A stretch of 64,000 nt of DNA, from assembly GCF_009939225.1 (NCBI RefSeq), contig NZ_JAACJR010000008.1:1665377-1729376 (forward strand). Direction: 5' to 3'. Under the pieces are notes generated by a model. That model searched no databases. It saw nothing but the letters and a program-made list of their open reading frames with translations, and was not told the DNA's origin. Shown here piece after piece: positions 17,076-26,137 of this stretch. The translations under genes were made by a program, and so were the position numbers. Position 1 is the first letter of the stretch; the number at the start of each line of letters is the position of its first letter. Origin of the DNA: Sediminibacterium soli (GTDB lineage: Bacteria; Bacteroidota; Bacteroidia; Chitinophagales; Chitinophagaceae).

Positions 17076-18617
17076 TCAATGCACCAGTTGGGGTCTTGGT
17101 TGTTTTTGCAGGAAGGCCTGCCAGTCCTCCAGTAAACTTCCGCGCAATACACGGGGAAATTTATGCTGTCCGCCTATTTTTCCCTTGGAATGCATAAAAT
17201 CCATGAACTGCTGTTCGGTCAGCACATCCAGCAGAACATCTTTTAAGGCACTTTTTCTTTCAACGGCATAATCGTCGTTGAGTTCCTTCAGTTTTTCATC
17301 GATGCGTTTACGCAACAGGTCTGCATCCACTTTATCATCGCAGGCAACATACCAGTGATGCGCAAAGAAATTGCCATGCGGTATACCCGCAACCGTAAAT
17401 TCGGGTATGCTGATATTGAGCTCTTCGCTGGCAAGCTGGATGGCTTTGTTCATGTTCTCCACGCTGAGATGCTCTCCTACAAGGCTCAGGAAATGTTTGG
17501 TGCGGCCGGTGATTACGATCTCGCATTTTTCCTTGTCCACAAAACGAATGGTGTCGCCGATCAGGTAACGCCAGGTGCCCGCTGCGGTGCTGATGAGCAG
17601 GGCGTAATCGCGGCCTTCCTCCACCTCGTGTATCATCAGGGCTTCGGGATTATCGATCATCTCTCCGTTTGCATCAAAATTCTTATCGTCAAAAGGAACA
17701 AATTCCATGAAAATATGCTCACCGGTTACCAGGCGCATACCTTCGGAGAGCTGCCTGTCCTGGTACGCAATAAATCCTTCGCTGGCAAGATAGGTTTCAA
17801 TATAAGTGATCGGTTTGCCCAGTAATTTTTCAAATCCTTTTTTATAGGGTTCAAAGCTTACGCCGCCGTGCACAAAGAAGGCGAGGTTGGGCCACATCTC
17901 GTGGATATTATTGAGTTTATAGCGTTCGATCACCAGTTCCATACACATTTGTATCCATGCAGGAACGCCGACAAGAAAACCAATATCCCATTCGGGCGCT
18001 TTTTCAACGATCTCCTCCAGTTTTTTATTCCAGTCTTTTTCCTTGGCTATTTTTTTACCCGGTTTATAAAAGGGCTGAAACCAGAACGGCGATTTCTTAA
18101 CCGTGATGCCGCTGAGATCGCCGGCAAAATAGCCGGAGCCTTTTTGCAGGTCGGTGCTGCCACCCAGGGTAAGCCAGCCTTTGCCGATAGAGCTGTACGG
18201 TATGTCTTCGTAGGTACGCAGGCTCAGCAGCTGCTTGATCATAACGATCTTGTTGCCACGCAGCAGGTCGTTGGTAATGGGAATGTATTTGCTGGCGGCT
18301 TCGCTGGTACCGCTGCTTAATGCATAATAACGGATCTTGCCCGGCCAGCACACATCGGGCTTTCCTTCAAGCGTTTTGTGCCACCATTCCTGATAGATCC
18401 TGTTGTAGTTGAAGGTAGGAACCAGTTCCTGGAATTTTTTTCCGGGATGTTTGCTCACCAATATCTCGTCAAACAAATATTTCTGTCCGAATTCAGTGAA
18501 CCTTGCCTTACGCAATAATTTCTTCAACACCCTGATCTGCTGCCTGCGGGGATTATTCTGCGGCAGCCTCAGGGCTTTGAGAACACTGTTAGGGAGTTTG
18601 ATATCCAGAATCGCCAT
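17076..18617 (-). CDS. GH3 auxin-responsive promoter family protein
   Basis: From ATG at 18617 the product is 513 residues, which fits bacterial GH3 proteins (about 500). These are adenylate-forming enzymes that, in plants, conjugate acyl acids to amino acids. Family patterns include the ATP-binding YYALSSGTSEAASKYIP, the FVHGGVSFEPYKKGFEKLLG segment, the YLASEGFIAYQ motif and RYLIGDTIRFVDKEKCEIVITGRTKHFLSLVGEHLS with the nucleotide-binding loop. The bacterial substrate is unknown. An upstream frame start at 18662 would add 15 residues without family support. The stop codon lies 18 bases before the cyclophilin start. Confidence 0.9.
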   Translation of the reverse strand: MAILDIKLPNSVLKALRLPQNNPRRQQIRVLKKLLRKARFTEFGQKYLFDEILVSKHPGKKFQELVPTFNYNRIYQEWWHKTLEGKPDVCWPGKIRYYALSSGTSEAASKYIPITNDLLRGNKIVMIKQLLSLRTYEDIPYSSIGKGWLTLGGSTDLQKGSGYFAGDLSGITVKKSPFWFQPFYKPGKKIAKEKDWNKKLEEIVEKAPEWDIGFLVGVPAWIQMCMELVIERYKLNNIHEMWPNLAFFVHGGVSFEPYKKGFEKLLGKPITYIETYLASEGFIAYQDRQLSEGMRLVTGEHIFMEFVPFDDKNFDANGEMIDNPEALMIHEVEEGRDYALLISTAAGTWRYLIGDTIRFVDKEKCEIVITGRTKHFLSLVGEHLSVENMNKAIQLASEELNISIPEFTVAGIPHGNFFAHHWYVACDDKVDADLLRKRIDEKLKELNDDYAVERKSALKDVLLDVLTEQQFMDFMHSKGKIGGQHKFPRVLRGSLLEDWQAFLQKQPRPQLVH

Positions 18618-18692
18618 CGTTAGAGACCCTTTATAGCGCACGAAGCTAAGCAAATGCCTCAAAATAAACAGGTTTTATGGCAGATGGCTGCT

Positions 18693-20585
18693 TTACGCCA
18701 GTTGATAATACCGACTGAAAACCATAAAAATATCCTGCCACCAGGCATAATCGAACGCATACCAGGCATCGGCGCTTAACCGCCATGCCGGTGAGGGGTG
18801 TTTGTTATGACTGATGATGCTTCTGCGCAACGGCGGAAGTGTTTCGCAAGCTGTCTGGTAACCGATCCAGGTGGCTTCTCCGGACAATACTTTGATGGTG
18901 TTGGCCAGCAGTTGCATGGCGTTGGGATGAATGATGGCATGCGCCGGCGCCGTAAGCAGGAAAAGAACCGACAGCACAATATCCGTTACCCGTTTCATTC
19001 GCTGCTGTAAAGGCTGCGCAATGGCGTATTGCATGGCAACCGGAATAGTCCTGCCCGATGCAGACCGCCAATCACTGCCTACGATGCTGCTACTGCCGGC
19101 AGAATGGAACAGAAAACGCAGTCCTTTTTTCGACAGCGCCTGCATATGCCGCATACATGCTTCCAGTGAAATATCTCCGGTACAAAAAACAAGTTCCCTG
19201 CTGTGTGTTTGCCTGCTCATGGCAAGAAGGCCCTCGCTGTTGATACCCGCGGGAGCATAATGTATGGCTTCGGTTGCCGGTTTATTAAGCATGCTTTCCA
19301 TAGCAGGCCTTGTACCCGGCGCACAAATCACCAGCCTGCCCGCGGCTTTGGCAGGTTCATAACCCAGCCAGCCATGCAGGGATCTGAACAAGGTTATCCT
19401 GGAAAAAAACACCAGCGCCGATCCCAGCGATGCGCCACCCAACACCACCGCCCTGGAAAAACGCAGCTGTTCGGGCAGTAATGCATATAACGCAAGTGTG
19501 CAGATGCATCCGGCAAACAGCGCAGATACGGTTTTGGAGGCACGGTAGCGCCGGTCGTAGATACCCGCAAATCCTGCGGTCATCACAAATACCAGGGAAA
19601 ACAGCGGTAATGCATAACCGATAAACGGAACATGAAAATCAACTCCCTGCCGCGCAAAGCGGATCCAGCCTGCGCTTACCAGCCGGAAGGCCAGGAATAA
19701 CAGCAGTGTATCAGCCAGCGGCAGCAGCAATGGCCTGGTAATACGCACCGCAAAAGAAAGGGCTGCGCGAAGCGCGATGGCCAGCCGTATGGCCGGTCGG
19801 TACCGTTTTGCGCCGGTGTTGCTGTAGTGTTTGTCGAAGAACAGCAGCATAGCCCGGTAAAAATGCCGCACATAATCTGCCTGTTGCCCGCCGGTGCTTT
19901 CGCCTTTGAAATGGACGATGCGTGTTCCTGTAAAATAATGGTTTTCCCAGCCGGCTTTGCCGATACGGAAACTCAGGTCTATATCTTCCCCATACAAAAA
20001 AAAACGCTCGTCGAAGCCGCCGGTTATCGCGAGTGTTTTTTTACGGCATATCATAAAAGCGCCGGCCAGCACCTCCACCCTGCCGGTAGTGTCTTCATCC
20101 AGGTCGCCAAGCGCATACCGGTTAAAATAACCGGAACGCGGAAACAGTGCAGCCAGCCCGGTAAGTTTATACAGGGAGGCCAGGGGCGAGGGGAAAGCCC
20201 TTTTGCTTTCGGGTAAAAAACGGCCACGCCCGTCGATCATCGGAACACCTACCGCGCCGGTTTGCGGATGCCCCTCGAGGTAGGCTACGCAAAGCCGGAG
20301 CGACTGCTCCGCAACCAGTGTATCGGGATTGAGGAACAGCACATAGTCTCCCGAGCAATATTGCAGTCCCTGGTTACAGGCTTTTGCAAAACCCGGGTTA
20401 TGGTCGTTGGCTATCCAGGTAACAGAGGGGAACCGTGCAGAAAGATAACCGATCGTATTATCGGAGGAATGATTGTCTACGACGATCGTTTCCGTTGCCA
20501 TACCAGCCGAAGCGTTTGCAACGGCATACAGGCATTGCTCCAGGAAATACCTGACATTGTAGCTGACAATAACGATCGAAAGCAC
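18693..20585 (-). CDS. Glycosyltransferase family 2 protein fused to a degenerate sugar-transferase-like region
   Basis: A 630-residue protein. Residues 1-250 are a GT-A fold family 2 glycosyltransferase: IVIVSYNVRYFLEQCL, TIVVDNHSSDNT, DYVLFLNPDTLV and the later GFDERFFLYGEDIDLSFRI. Several transmembrane segments follow (about 270-400). The last part resembles a polyprenyl glycosylphosphotransferase: a Rossmann-like domain, then KRVTDIVLSVLFLLTAPAHA and a final DYAWWQDIFMVFSRY, similar to the ends of bacterial sugar-transferase domains, but the catalytic middle is missing. The start codon is GTG. It probably works on surface polysaccharide at the inner membrane. Confidence 0.85.
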   Translation of the reverse strand: MLSIVIVSYNVRYFLEQCLYAVANASAGMATETIVVDNHSSDNTIGYLSARFPSVTWIANDHNPGFAKACNQGLQYCSGDYVLFLNPDTLVAEQSLRLCVAYLEGHPQTGAVGVPMIDGRGRFLPESKRAFPSPLASLYKLTGLAALFPRSGYFNRYALGDLDEDTTGRVEVLAGAFMICRKKTLAITGGFDERFFLYGEDIDLSFRIGKAGWENHYFTGTRIVHFKGESTGGQQADYVRHFYRAMLLFFDKHYSNTGAKRYRPAIRLAIALRAALSFAVRITRPLLLPLADTLLLFLAFRLVSAGWIRFARQGVDFHVPFIGYALPLFSLVFVMTAGFAGIYDRRYRASKTVSALFAGCICTLALYALLPEQLRFSRAVVLGGASLGSALVFFSRITLFRSLHGWLGYEPAKAAGRLVICAPGTRPAMESMLNKPATEAIHYAPAGINSEGLLAMSRQTHSRELVFCTGDISLEACMRHMQALSKKGLRFLFHSAGSSSIVGSDWRSASGRTIPVAMQYAIAQPLQQRMKRVTDIVLSVLFLLTAPAHAIIHPNAMQLLANTIKVLSGEATWIGYQTACETLPPLRRSIISHNKHPSPAWRLSADAWYAFDYAWWQDIFMVFSRYYQLA

Positions 20586-20676
20586 GGTGCAAAATACGAT
20601 TTACGGGGCACCGGCAACGAAGAAGCCCAATCATCAGCCACTTCATGAACACATCTCCTAATACGCGCATATCAGT

Positions 20677-20684
20677 TACCTTTG
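20677..20684 (+). promoter_or_regulatory. -7 promoter box of the inositol-phosphatase gene
   Basis: TACCTTTG matches the TAnnTTTG consensus. It ends four bases before the ATG, so transcription would start at or next to the start codon. Confidence 0.6.
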
Positions 20685-20688
20685 CGCC

Positions 20689-21465
20689 ATGTTAAAACAG
20701 ACTTTACTGAAAGCCATCGAGGCCGGGGCAGCCGAGCTTACCCGGTTCTTTAACGGAACCTTTGTGATCAGCAATAAAGAAGGGGTGAACAACCTGGTTA
20801 CCGAGGCCGATCATGCCGCGGAGAAAGCCATTTTCGAGGTGATACAGAAAGACTATCCCGATCATGCCATCCTGAGCGAAGAGACAGGCGAGATCGCACA
20901 GGACTCATCCTATAAATGGATCATCGACCCCATCGACGGTACCGTAAATTTTGCCAACGGCATTCCCCTCTGCTGCGTAAGCATCGGCATCGAGCAGGAT
21001 GGCGAGATGGTAATGGGCGCCGTGTACAATCCTTTTCTGAACGAACTGTTCTTTGCCCAGAAAGGCTTTGGCGCCACGCTGAACGACAAGCGCATCCAGG
21101 TAAGCGAGCAACCTGCGCTGATCAACAGCTGCCTGGTAACGGGTTTTCCCTATACCTACCTGGATTCACCCAACGGGCCTTTGCAGGTTTTTGAGAAACT
21201 GATCCGCAAGGGCGTTCCTGTGCGAAGACTGGGCAGTGCGGCCATCGATCTCTGCTGGGTGGCGGCGGGCAGGTTTGATGGTTTTTACGAACACAAACTG
21301 CAGGCCTGGGACAGCGCAGCAGGTTTTCTGATCGTAAAAGAAGCGGGCGGAACGGTAACGGATTTTAAAGGAAAGCCTTATTCCCCCTACCAGCCCGGCA
21401 TCATCGCCAGCAACGGAAAAATACACAACGAACTGGTGAACGTGGTAAACGGCGGCGAACTGTAA
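20689..21465 (+). CDS. Inositol monophosphatase family protein
   Basis: A 258-residue protein with the family's metal-binding motifs: Glu64/65 in ILSEETGE, Asp80 and Asp83 in DPIDGTVNFANG, and the C-terminal WDSAAGFLIVKEAGG. The full length and both signature motifs suggest an active magnesium-dependent phosphatase. In bacteria such enzymes act on inositol phosphates, and some on nucleotide 3'-phosphates (CysQ-like); which applies here is not clear. thiL follows after 15 bases on the same strand, suggesting an operon. Confidence 0.92.
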   Translation: MLKQTLLKAIEAGAAELTRFFNGTFVISNKEGVNNLVTEADHAAEKAIFEVIQKDYPDHAILSEETGEIAQDSSYKWIIDPIDGTVNFANGIPLCCVSIGIEQDGEMVMGAVYNPFLNELFFAQKGFGATLNDKRIQVSEQPALINSCLVTGFPYTYLDSPNGPLQVFEKLIRKGVPVRRLGSAAIDLCWVAAGRFDGFYEHKLQAWDSAAGFLIVKEAGGTVTDFKGKPYSPYQPGIIASNGKIHNELVNVVNGGEL

Positions 21466-21480
21466 ATTAAACATAGCTAC

Positions 21481-22515
21481 ATGGCAAACCAAAGAACGGA
21501 AATAGGAGAACTGGGAGAGTTTGGCCTGATAGACCATCTCACAAAGAATTTTGAAACCTACCATGCATCCACCATACTGGGTGTGGGAGATGATGCCGCG
21601 GTGATCGATCACCTCGGTAAACAAACCGTTATCACCACCGATCTTTTACTGGAAGGCATTCATTTTGACCTTGCCTACACACCGCTGAAACACCTGGGGT
21701 ATAAAGCCATCGTGGTAAACCTAAGCGATATCTATGCAATGAATGCCATGCCCACACAGGTAACGGTGAGTCTTGGCATCAGCAACCGTTTCAGCGTGGA
21801 AGCGCTTGATGAAATGTATGAAGGCATCTACCTTGCCTGCGAACGCTATAAGGTTGACCTGGTTGGCGGCGATACCTCTTCTTCCAACAAAGGACTGATT
21901 ATTTCGGTAACGGCCATCGGCGAAGCGGTTCCCGAAAAACTGGTAAAAAGAAGTACGGCAGGCAAAGGAGACCTGATCTGTGTAAGCGGCGACCTGGGCG
22001 GGGCCTTTCTGGGACTGACACTGATGGAACGCGAGAAAAAGATTTTTGCCGAAAATCCGCAGATACAGCCCGATCTCGAAAATGAAAGTTATATCGTGGG
22101 AAGGCTGCTCAAGCCCGAAGCGAGGAAAGACATCATCGATTTTTTTGAGCAGCAGGAGATATTGCCCACATCGATGATGGATGTAAGCGATGGCATCAGC
22201 AGCGAGGTGCTGCATTTGTGCAGGCAGAGCAACCTGGGATGTCTTATCTACGAAGAAAAAATACCCGTTGCCGAACCCGCCCGCAGCGCTGCTTTCAAAT
22301 TCGGCCTCGACCCCACCGTATGCGCTTTGAACGGCGGCGAAGATTACGAGCTGATCTTTACACTGAAGCAGGAAGACCACGACAAGATCGTACTGAACGA
22401 AGAGATCAGCGTAATCGGCTATATGACGGAACTGGAAGAAGGCTGCAACCTATTCACCAGGGGCGGCAACCGGTTCCCCATCAGCGCACAGGGCTGGAAT
22501 GCATTTCAGAAATAA
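21481..22515 (+). CDS. thiL: Thiamine-monophosphate kinase
   Basis: This 344-residue protein has the AIR-synthase-type fold. Recognisable motifs are GVGDDAAVIDHLGKQTVITTDLLLEGIHFD, the AIVVNLSDIYAMNAMPTQVTVSLGI stretch, VGGDTSSSNKGLIISVTAIG, DVSDGISSEVLHLC and NGGEDYELIFTL. It phosphorylates thiamine phosphate to the active diphosphate. No other thiamine genes are in this window. It directly follows the inositol-phosphatase gene. Confidence 0.95.
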   Translation: MANQRTEIGELGEFGLIDHLTKNFETYHASTILGVGDDAAVIDHLGKQTVITTDLLLEGIHFDLAYTPLKHLGYKAIVVNLSDIYAMNAMPTQVTVSLGISNRFSVEALDEMYEGIYLACERYKVDLVGGDTSSSNKGLIISVTAIGEAVPEKLVKRSTAGKGDLICVSGDLGGAFLGLTLMEREKKIFAENPQIQPDLENESYIVGRLLKPEARKDIIDFFEQQEILPTSMMDVSDGISSEVLHLCRQSNLGCLIYEEKIPVAEPARSAAFKFGLDPTVCALNGGEDYELIFTLKQEDHDKIVLNEEISVIGYMTELEEGCNLFTRGGNRFPISAQGWNAFQK

Positions 22516-22592
22516 CGGGGGCCGTACAGACAATTTTTCGGTAAGCTCCGCCCGTATTTCACCTATCTTTATTCGTAGCACCTGCTGTTGTT

Positions 22593-24077
22593 ATGAAATC
22601 ATGTAGAAGCCTTGTTTTGTGGGTTTGCCTCTTGCTGGTAAACGGATCGCATGCGCAGGGCAAACCGGCTATACTTCCTAAACTGCCGCCTGCCGCCTTA
22701 CGCGACGACCTATCGCTTTTGCAGAAAATACTCGAAGCCAACCATCCCAGCCTGTACTGGTACACCACCAAAGACAGTCTTGATGCCGTTTTTGCAACCG
22801 CTATCGGCAGCATCAGCGATTCGATGGATGAAGTGGCGTTCAAGAACAAAGTGGCGTATGTGATCAGCCATATCCGCTGCGGGCATACCACGGTACGTTT
22901 TTCAAAAAGTTATCTCAAGAAGGCGGCCAGGTTCCGCTATCCCATGTTCCCGCTGCAGTTAAAAGCATGGGACGACAGCCTGGTGGTACTTGCCAGCGCG
23001 GTACCGAACGACCCGGTCTTTAAAAGAGGCACCGTTATCACCGGTATCAACGGCAGGAACAACCGCTCCTTACTCGACACCCTTTTCCGGTATATGAGCA
23101 CCGACGGGTATTCGGTCAACTTCAAAAACCAGGTGCTGTCCGGCAATTTTCCGGCATGGTATAAAACCGTGCTTGGCCTCGACAGCGTATACGCCATTTC
23201 GTATATCGACTCCACCGGCAGGGAAAATATGGCACAGCTGAAAAATTTCAGTCCGGTAATAGATCTCTCAAAAAAAGAACCCAGAAACCTTCCCGCGGTG
23301 CAGCGGCCCACACGCAGGCAGCTGCGCAAGGCAGGGCTGCTCGAAAAAAGATCGCTTGTGATCGATACGGCAAACAGTACGGCCTATATGCGCCTGACAA
23401 CTTTTTCAACCGGCAACCTGCGGTCTTTTTTCCGCAGCAGTTTCCGCTCGATGGAAAAAGAACATATCCGTAACCTCGTGATCGATCTGCGCGAGAACGG
23501 CGGCGGCAAGGTTCGCAACAGCATACTGCTGAGCAGTTATCTTGCAGACCATCCTTTTAAAGTGGGCGACAGTGTTGTTGCCCTCAGCAGGAAGTTCAGG
23601 TATGGCCGTTATATAAAACCTTCCTGGGTTTACTGGTTTGCCATGAACTTCGGTGCGCGCAAAATGGAGGATGGAAAGATCCATATCCGCCGTTACGAAA
23701 CCCATCTCTTCACACCTTCGGACCGTTATCATTTTGGCGGCAATATCTACCTGTTCCAGGGCGGGTATACTTTTTCCGCGGCCACCATGTTCCTGTCCAA
23801 TCTCAAAGGACAGAAAAACGTAACCACCATCGGCGAAGAAACGGGCGGCGGTTATTACGGCAATTCGGCCATGCATATTCCCACCATCGTATTACCCAAC
23901 ACGGGCATACAGGTAAGCCTGCCCATGTACCGTTTGGTGATGGATGCCGGCAGGGAAAAAGGACATGGTTTTTTGCCCGATATAGAGATAAAACCTTCGT
24001 CCGATGCCATCCGGCAGGGTCTTGACCTGAAGCTGCTGAAAGTGCGGGAGCTGATCGGGTCGCAGAAACAACCCTGA
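22593..24077 (+). CDS. S41-family peptidase, secreted
   Basis: A 494-residue protein with a signal peptide (MKSCRSLVLWVCLLLVNGSHAQG). The tail-specific protease fold is visible in AYMRLTTFSTGNLRSFF, NLVIDLRENGGGKVRNSILLSSYL, IYLFQGGYTFSAATMFLSNLKG with the expected catalytic Ser in FSAA, and TIGEETGGGYYGNSAMHIPTIVLPNTGIQVSLP. There is a PDZ-like segment before the catalytic part (KRGTVITGINGRN). It probably cleaves or senses proteins in the periplasm. A TATCTTTA box lies about 25 bases before the ATG. Confidence 0.9.
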   Translation: MKSCRSLVLWVCLLLVNGSHAQGKPAILPKLPPAALRDDLSLLQKILEANHPSLYWYTTKDSLDAVFATAIGSISDSMDEVAFKNKVAYVISHIRCGHTTVRFSKSYLKKAARFRYPMFPLQLKAWDDSLVVLASAVPNDPVFKRGTVITGINGRNNRSLLDTLFRYMSTDGYSVNFKNQVLSGNFPAWYKTVLGLDSVYAISYIDSTGRENMAQLKNFSPVIDLSKKEPRNLPAVQRPTRRQLRKAGLLEKRSLVIDTANSTAYMRLTTFSTGNLRSFFRSSFRSMEKEHIRNLVIDLRENGGGKVRNSILLSSYLADHPFKVGDSVVALSRKFRYGRYIKPSWVYWFAMNFGARKMEDGKIHIRRYETHLFTPSDRYHFGGNIYLFQGGYTFSAATMFLSNLKGQKNVTTIGEETGGGYYGNSAMHIPTIVLPNTGIQVSLPMYRLVMDAGREKGHGFLPDIEIKPSSDAIRQGLDLKLLKVRELIGSQKQP

Positions 24078-24177
24078 CCATCCGTTGGGGGCTCGCCTGA
24101 AAGATTCCTTATTTTCCCGGGCAGCTTTCTTTCCGGTGATCGCATCATCGGGTGAAACCATAACTTTGCTGCACTGT

Positions 24178-24936
24178 ATGTCAGTTACGCGGACCTCACT
24201 GTATTCCTTCTGCTGTCTGTTATTTTGTATGGGCGCCATTGCCCAGTCAGACAGCGCACGCCATGCCGATTCCCTTCCGGCCAAAGATTCCGTTCCGGTA
24301 AAAAAGGATACTGTTATCCGGAAAAAGCTGACACTCAAGCCCACCACCGATTTTGACCAGCGATTTTCTTTTATCGATAACCAGGATGTGAATATATGGG
24401 GATACCGTATCGGGCTGGTGGTAAACGATAAATTCAAAACCGGTATCGGCGGCTATTTTCTGAAGCAGGAGCAGGCCGGCATCCGGGTTGATGCCGCGGG
24501 CATTCCCATCAACCGTCTCACCAAAAGTCTTTATTACGGCACCATCTATTACGAGCCCTATCTTTTTCGCAGGAAGCGCTGGGAAATGAGTATGGTATTT
24601 GAGCTGGGATACGGGCAGGCCGTACTTGATTCGGTCAATAAGATCAGGGGCAGGTTTCTGGCTACAACAGAAAAGCAGGCTTTTGTTCCGGCGGGAATGG
24701 GGTATTCTGTCAACTTTATCATGCCCGATATCAAGGGGCTTCATTTCCTTACCTATTTCGGGCTGAACGGTATGATCGGTTTACGCAAAGCCGTTTTTGA
24801 GAGCGACCTGAAATACAATTACGATGGCTGGTACTGGAGTATCGGCGGCGCCATTTTCATTGATAAGGTCTTTGCAGACCTCAAAAAAGCAAAGAAAAAA
24901 AGAGAAGCCGCCAGGGCAGGGGAAACCGCGCTGTGA
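24178..24936 (+). CDS. Hypothetical secreted protein, beta-rich
   Basis: From the ATG at 24178 the product is 252 residues with a signal peptide (SLYSFCCLLFCMGAIAQ) and a Lys/Asp-rich linker (PAKDSVPVKKDTVIRKK). The rest has alternating patterns with many Tyr and Gly (GYRIGLVVNDKFKTGIGGYF, YYGTIYYEPYLFRRKRWEMSMVFELGYG) that resemble outer-membrane or surface beta-barrels. It ends with a charged helix (KKAKKKREAARAGE). No named family is recognised. An in-frame extension 93 bases upstream lacks a signal peptide, so the later start is preferred. Confidence 0.7.
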   Translation: MSVTRTSLYSFCCLLFCMGAIAQSDSARHADSLPAKDSVPVKKDTVIRKKLTLKPTTDFDQRFSFIDNQDVNIWGYRIGLVVNDKFKTGIGGYFLKQEQAGIRVDAAGIPINRLTKSLYYGTIYYEPYLFRRKRWEMSMVFELGYGQAVLDSVNKIRGRFLATTEKQAFVPAGMGYSVNFIMPDIKGLHFLTYFGLNGMIGLRKAVFESDLKYNYDGWYWSIGGAIFIDKVFADLKKAKKKREAARAGETAL

Positions 24937-24991
24937 AACTCCCTGTACGCCGGGCGCCGAACCCCGTTCCGGTTTGGGGAGTGGGGTGGAA

Positions 24992-25026
24992 GGGAACAGA
25001 AGAACAAGGAGCAAGGAACAAGGAAT
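24992..25026. repeat. Single class B repeat arm
   Basis: This stretch iterates GAACAAGG-type words (GGAACAGAAGAACAAGGAGC and on), preceded by a purine-rich run. No complementary arm was found nearby. It lies between the stop codons of two convergent genes, 14 bases from the nagA stop. Confidence 0.65.
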
Positions 25027-25039
25027 GGCAGAGATGTTG

Positions 25040-26137
25040 TTACCAGCCGGTGATCAGCTCCACCACTTCCAGTGATTGGTCAAGCACCACAAATCCTGCT
25101 TCATAACCCGGTTCCAGTTTTCCGAGGCGATCTGATAAATGCATCACCTGTGCCGGGTACAGACTTACCATCCGCAAAGCTTCGTCAACAGGTATGCCGA
25201 CTCTATTAACCAGGTTACGCAGCGAGCTTGCCATGGTCAGGGCCGAACCGCTGAGTATGCCGTTGGCTTCGTATTTATCACCAGCCAGCCGGTGCGGGTA
25301 AGGACCTTCGGTGGTATCGGTTACCGCATCGGTGATCGCAAACAGTCTTTCGCCCATGATCTTTTTGGCCACGCGTATCATGGAAAAATCAACATGGTAA
25401 CCATCCGGAACAATGCTCGACTTTACGGTGGCGTGGTCGAATATGGCGCCCACCATTCCCGGTGCGCGGTGCTGCAGGGGGCTCATGGCATTGAAAAGAT
25501 GCGTTGCCGCCGTAATGCCTTCATCGAAGGCTGCAGTTGCCGCTTCGTAAGAGGCGTTGCTGTGCCCGGCAGAGACCGCCACACCGTAGGATTGCACCAG
25601 CGCAATCACTTCTTTACTGCATACCTCGGGCGCCAGTGTGATCATGGTGATCACTTCTTTACCATATTCCAGCAGTTCCCGGGCTTCGCTGACAGAGGGG
25701 ACGTGAATAAACTGCGATAGATGCGCGCCTTTTTTTGCATCGCTGATCCAGGGACCTTCCACATGCAGGCCTATACAACCCCTGCCGCCCTCTTTGCGGT
25801 AGACGCGTACCGCGTCTATGCAGCGATGAAAAACCGCCGTATCGTTCGTAGCCACGGTGGGCTGAAAATAGGGTGCTCCGCCTTTTGCACAGTAATCGTA
25901 CATCTTATGCAGCGTGTCCGCTTGGGGATACACCGACAGCAGTTTGCCGTATGCGCCGTATAACTGTATATCCATAAAAACCGGCGCAATAAGATAAGCA
26001 TCTGCAGCGCCGGCCGTTTTTGACGGGAACAGTTCCGTTACTTTTCCGTTGCCAACGGCAAGGGAATGGTTTTTCAGCCAGCGATCGCCGGTAAACAGGT
26101 TGGCCGCCTGGTATACCCGTTGGTTATCATTCTTCAT
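25040..26137 (-). CDS. nagA: N-acetylglucosamine-6-phosphate deacetylase
   Basis: From ATG at 26137 the product is 365 residues. Metal- and substrate-binding motifs of the family are present: GLHVEGPWISDAKKGAH, VSAGHSNASYEAATAAFDEG, ATHLFNAMSPLQHRAPG, the HVDFSMIRVAKK segment and the catalytic ITDAVTDT. The enzyme removes the acetyl group from GlcNAc-6-phosphate in amino-sugar recycling, which fits the cell-wall genes in the window. Its start overlaps the end of the nitrilase gene by 11 bases, so the pair is co-translated. Confidence 0.93.
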   Translation of the reverse strand: MKNDNQRVYQAANLFTGDRWLKNHSLAVGNGKVTELFPSKTAGAADAYLIAPVFMDIQLYGAYGKLLSVYPQADTLHKMYDYCAKGGAPYFQPTVATNDTAVFHRCIDAVRVYRKEGGRGCIGLHVEGPWISDAKKGAHLSQFIHVPSVSEARELLEYGKEVITMITLAPEVCSKEVIALVQSYGVAVSAGHSNASYEAATAAFDEGITAATHLFNAMSPLQHRAPGMVGAIFDHATVKSSIVPDGYHVDFSMIRVAKKIMGERLFAITDAVTDTTEGPYPHRLAGDKYEANGILSGSALTMASSLRNLVNRVGIPVDEALRMVSLYPAQVMHLSDRLGKLEPGYEAGFVVLDQSLEVVELITGW

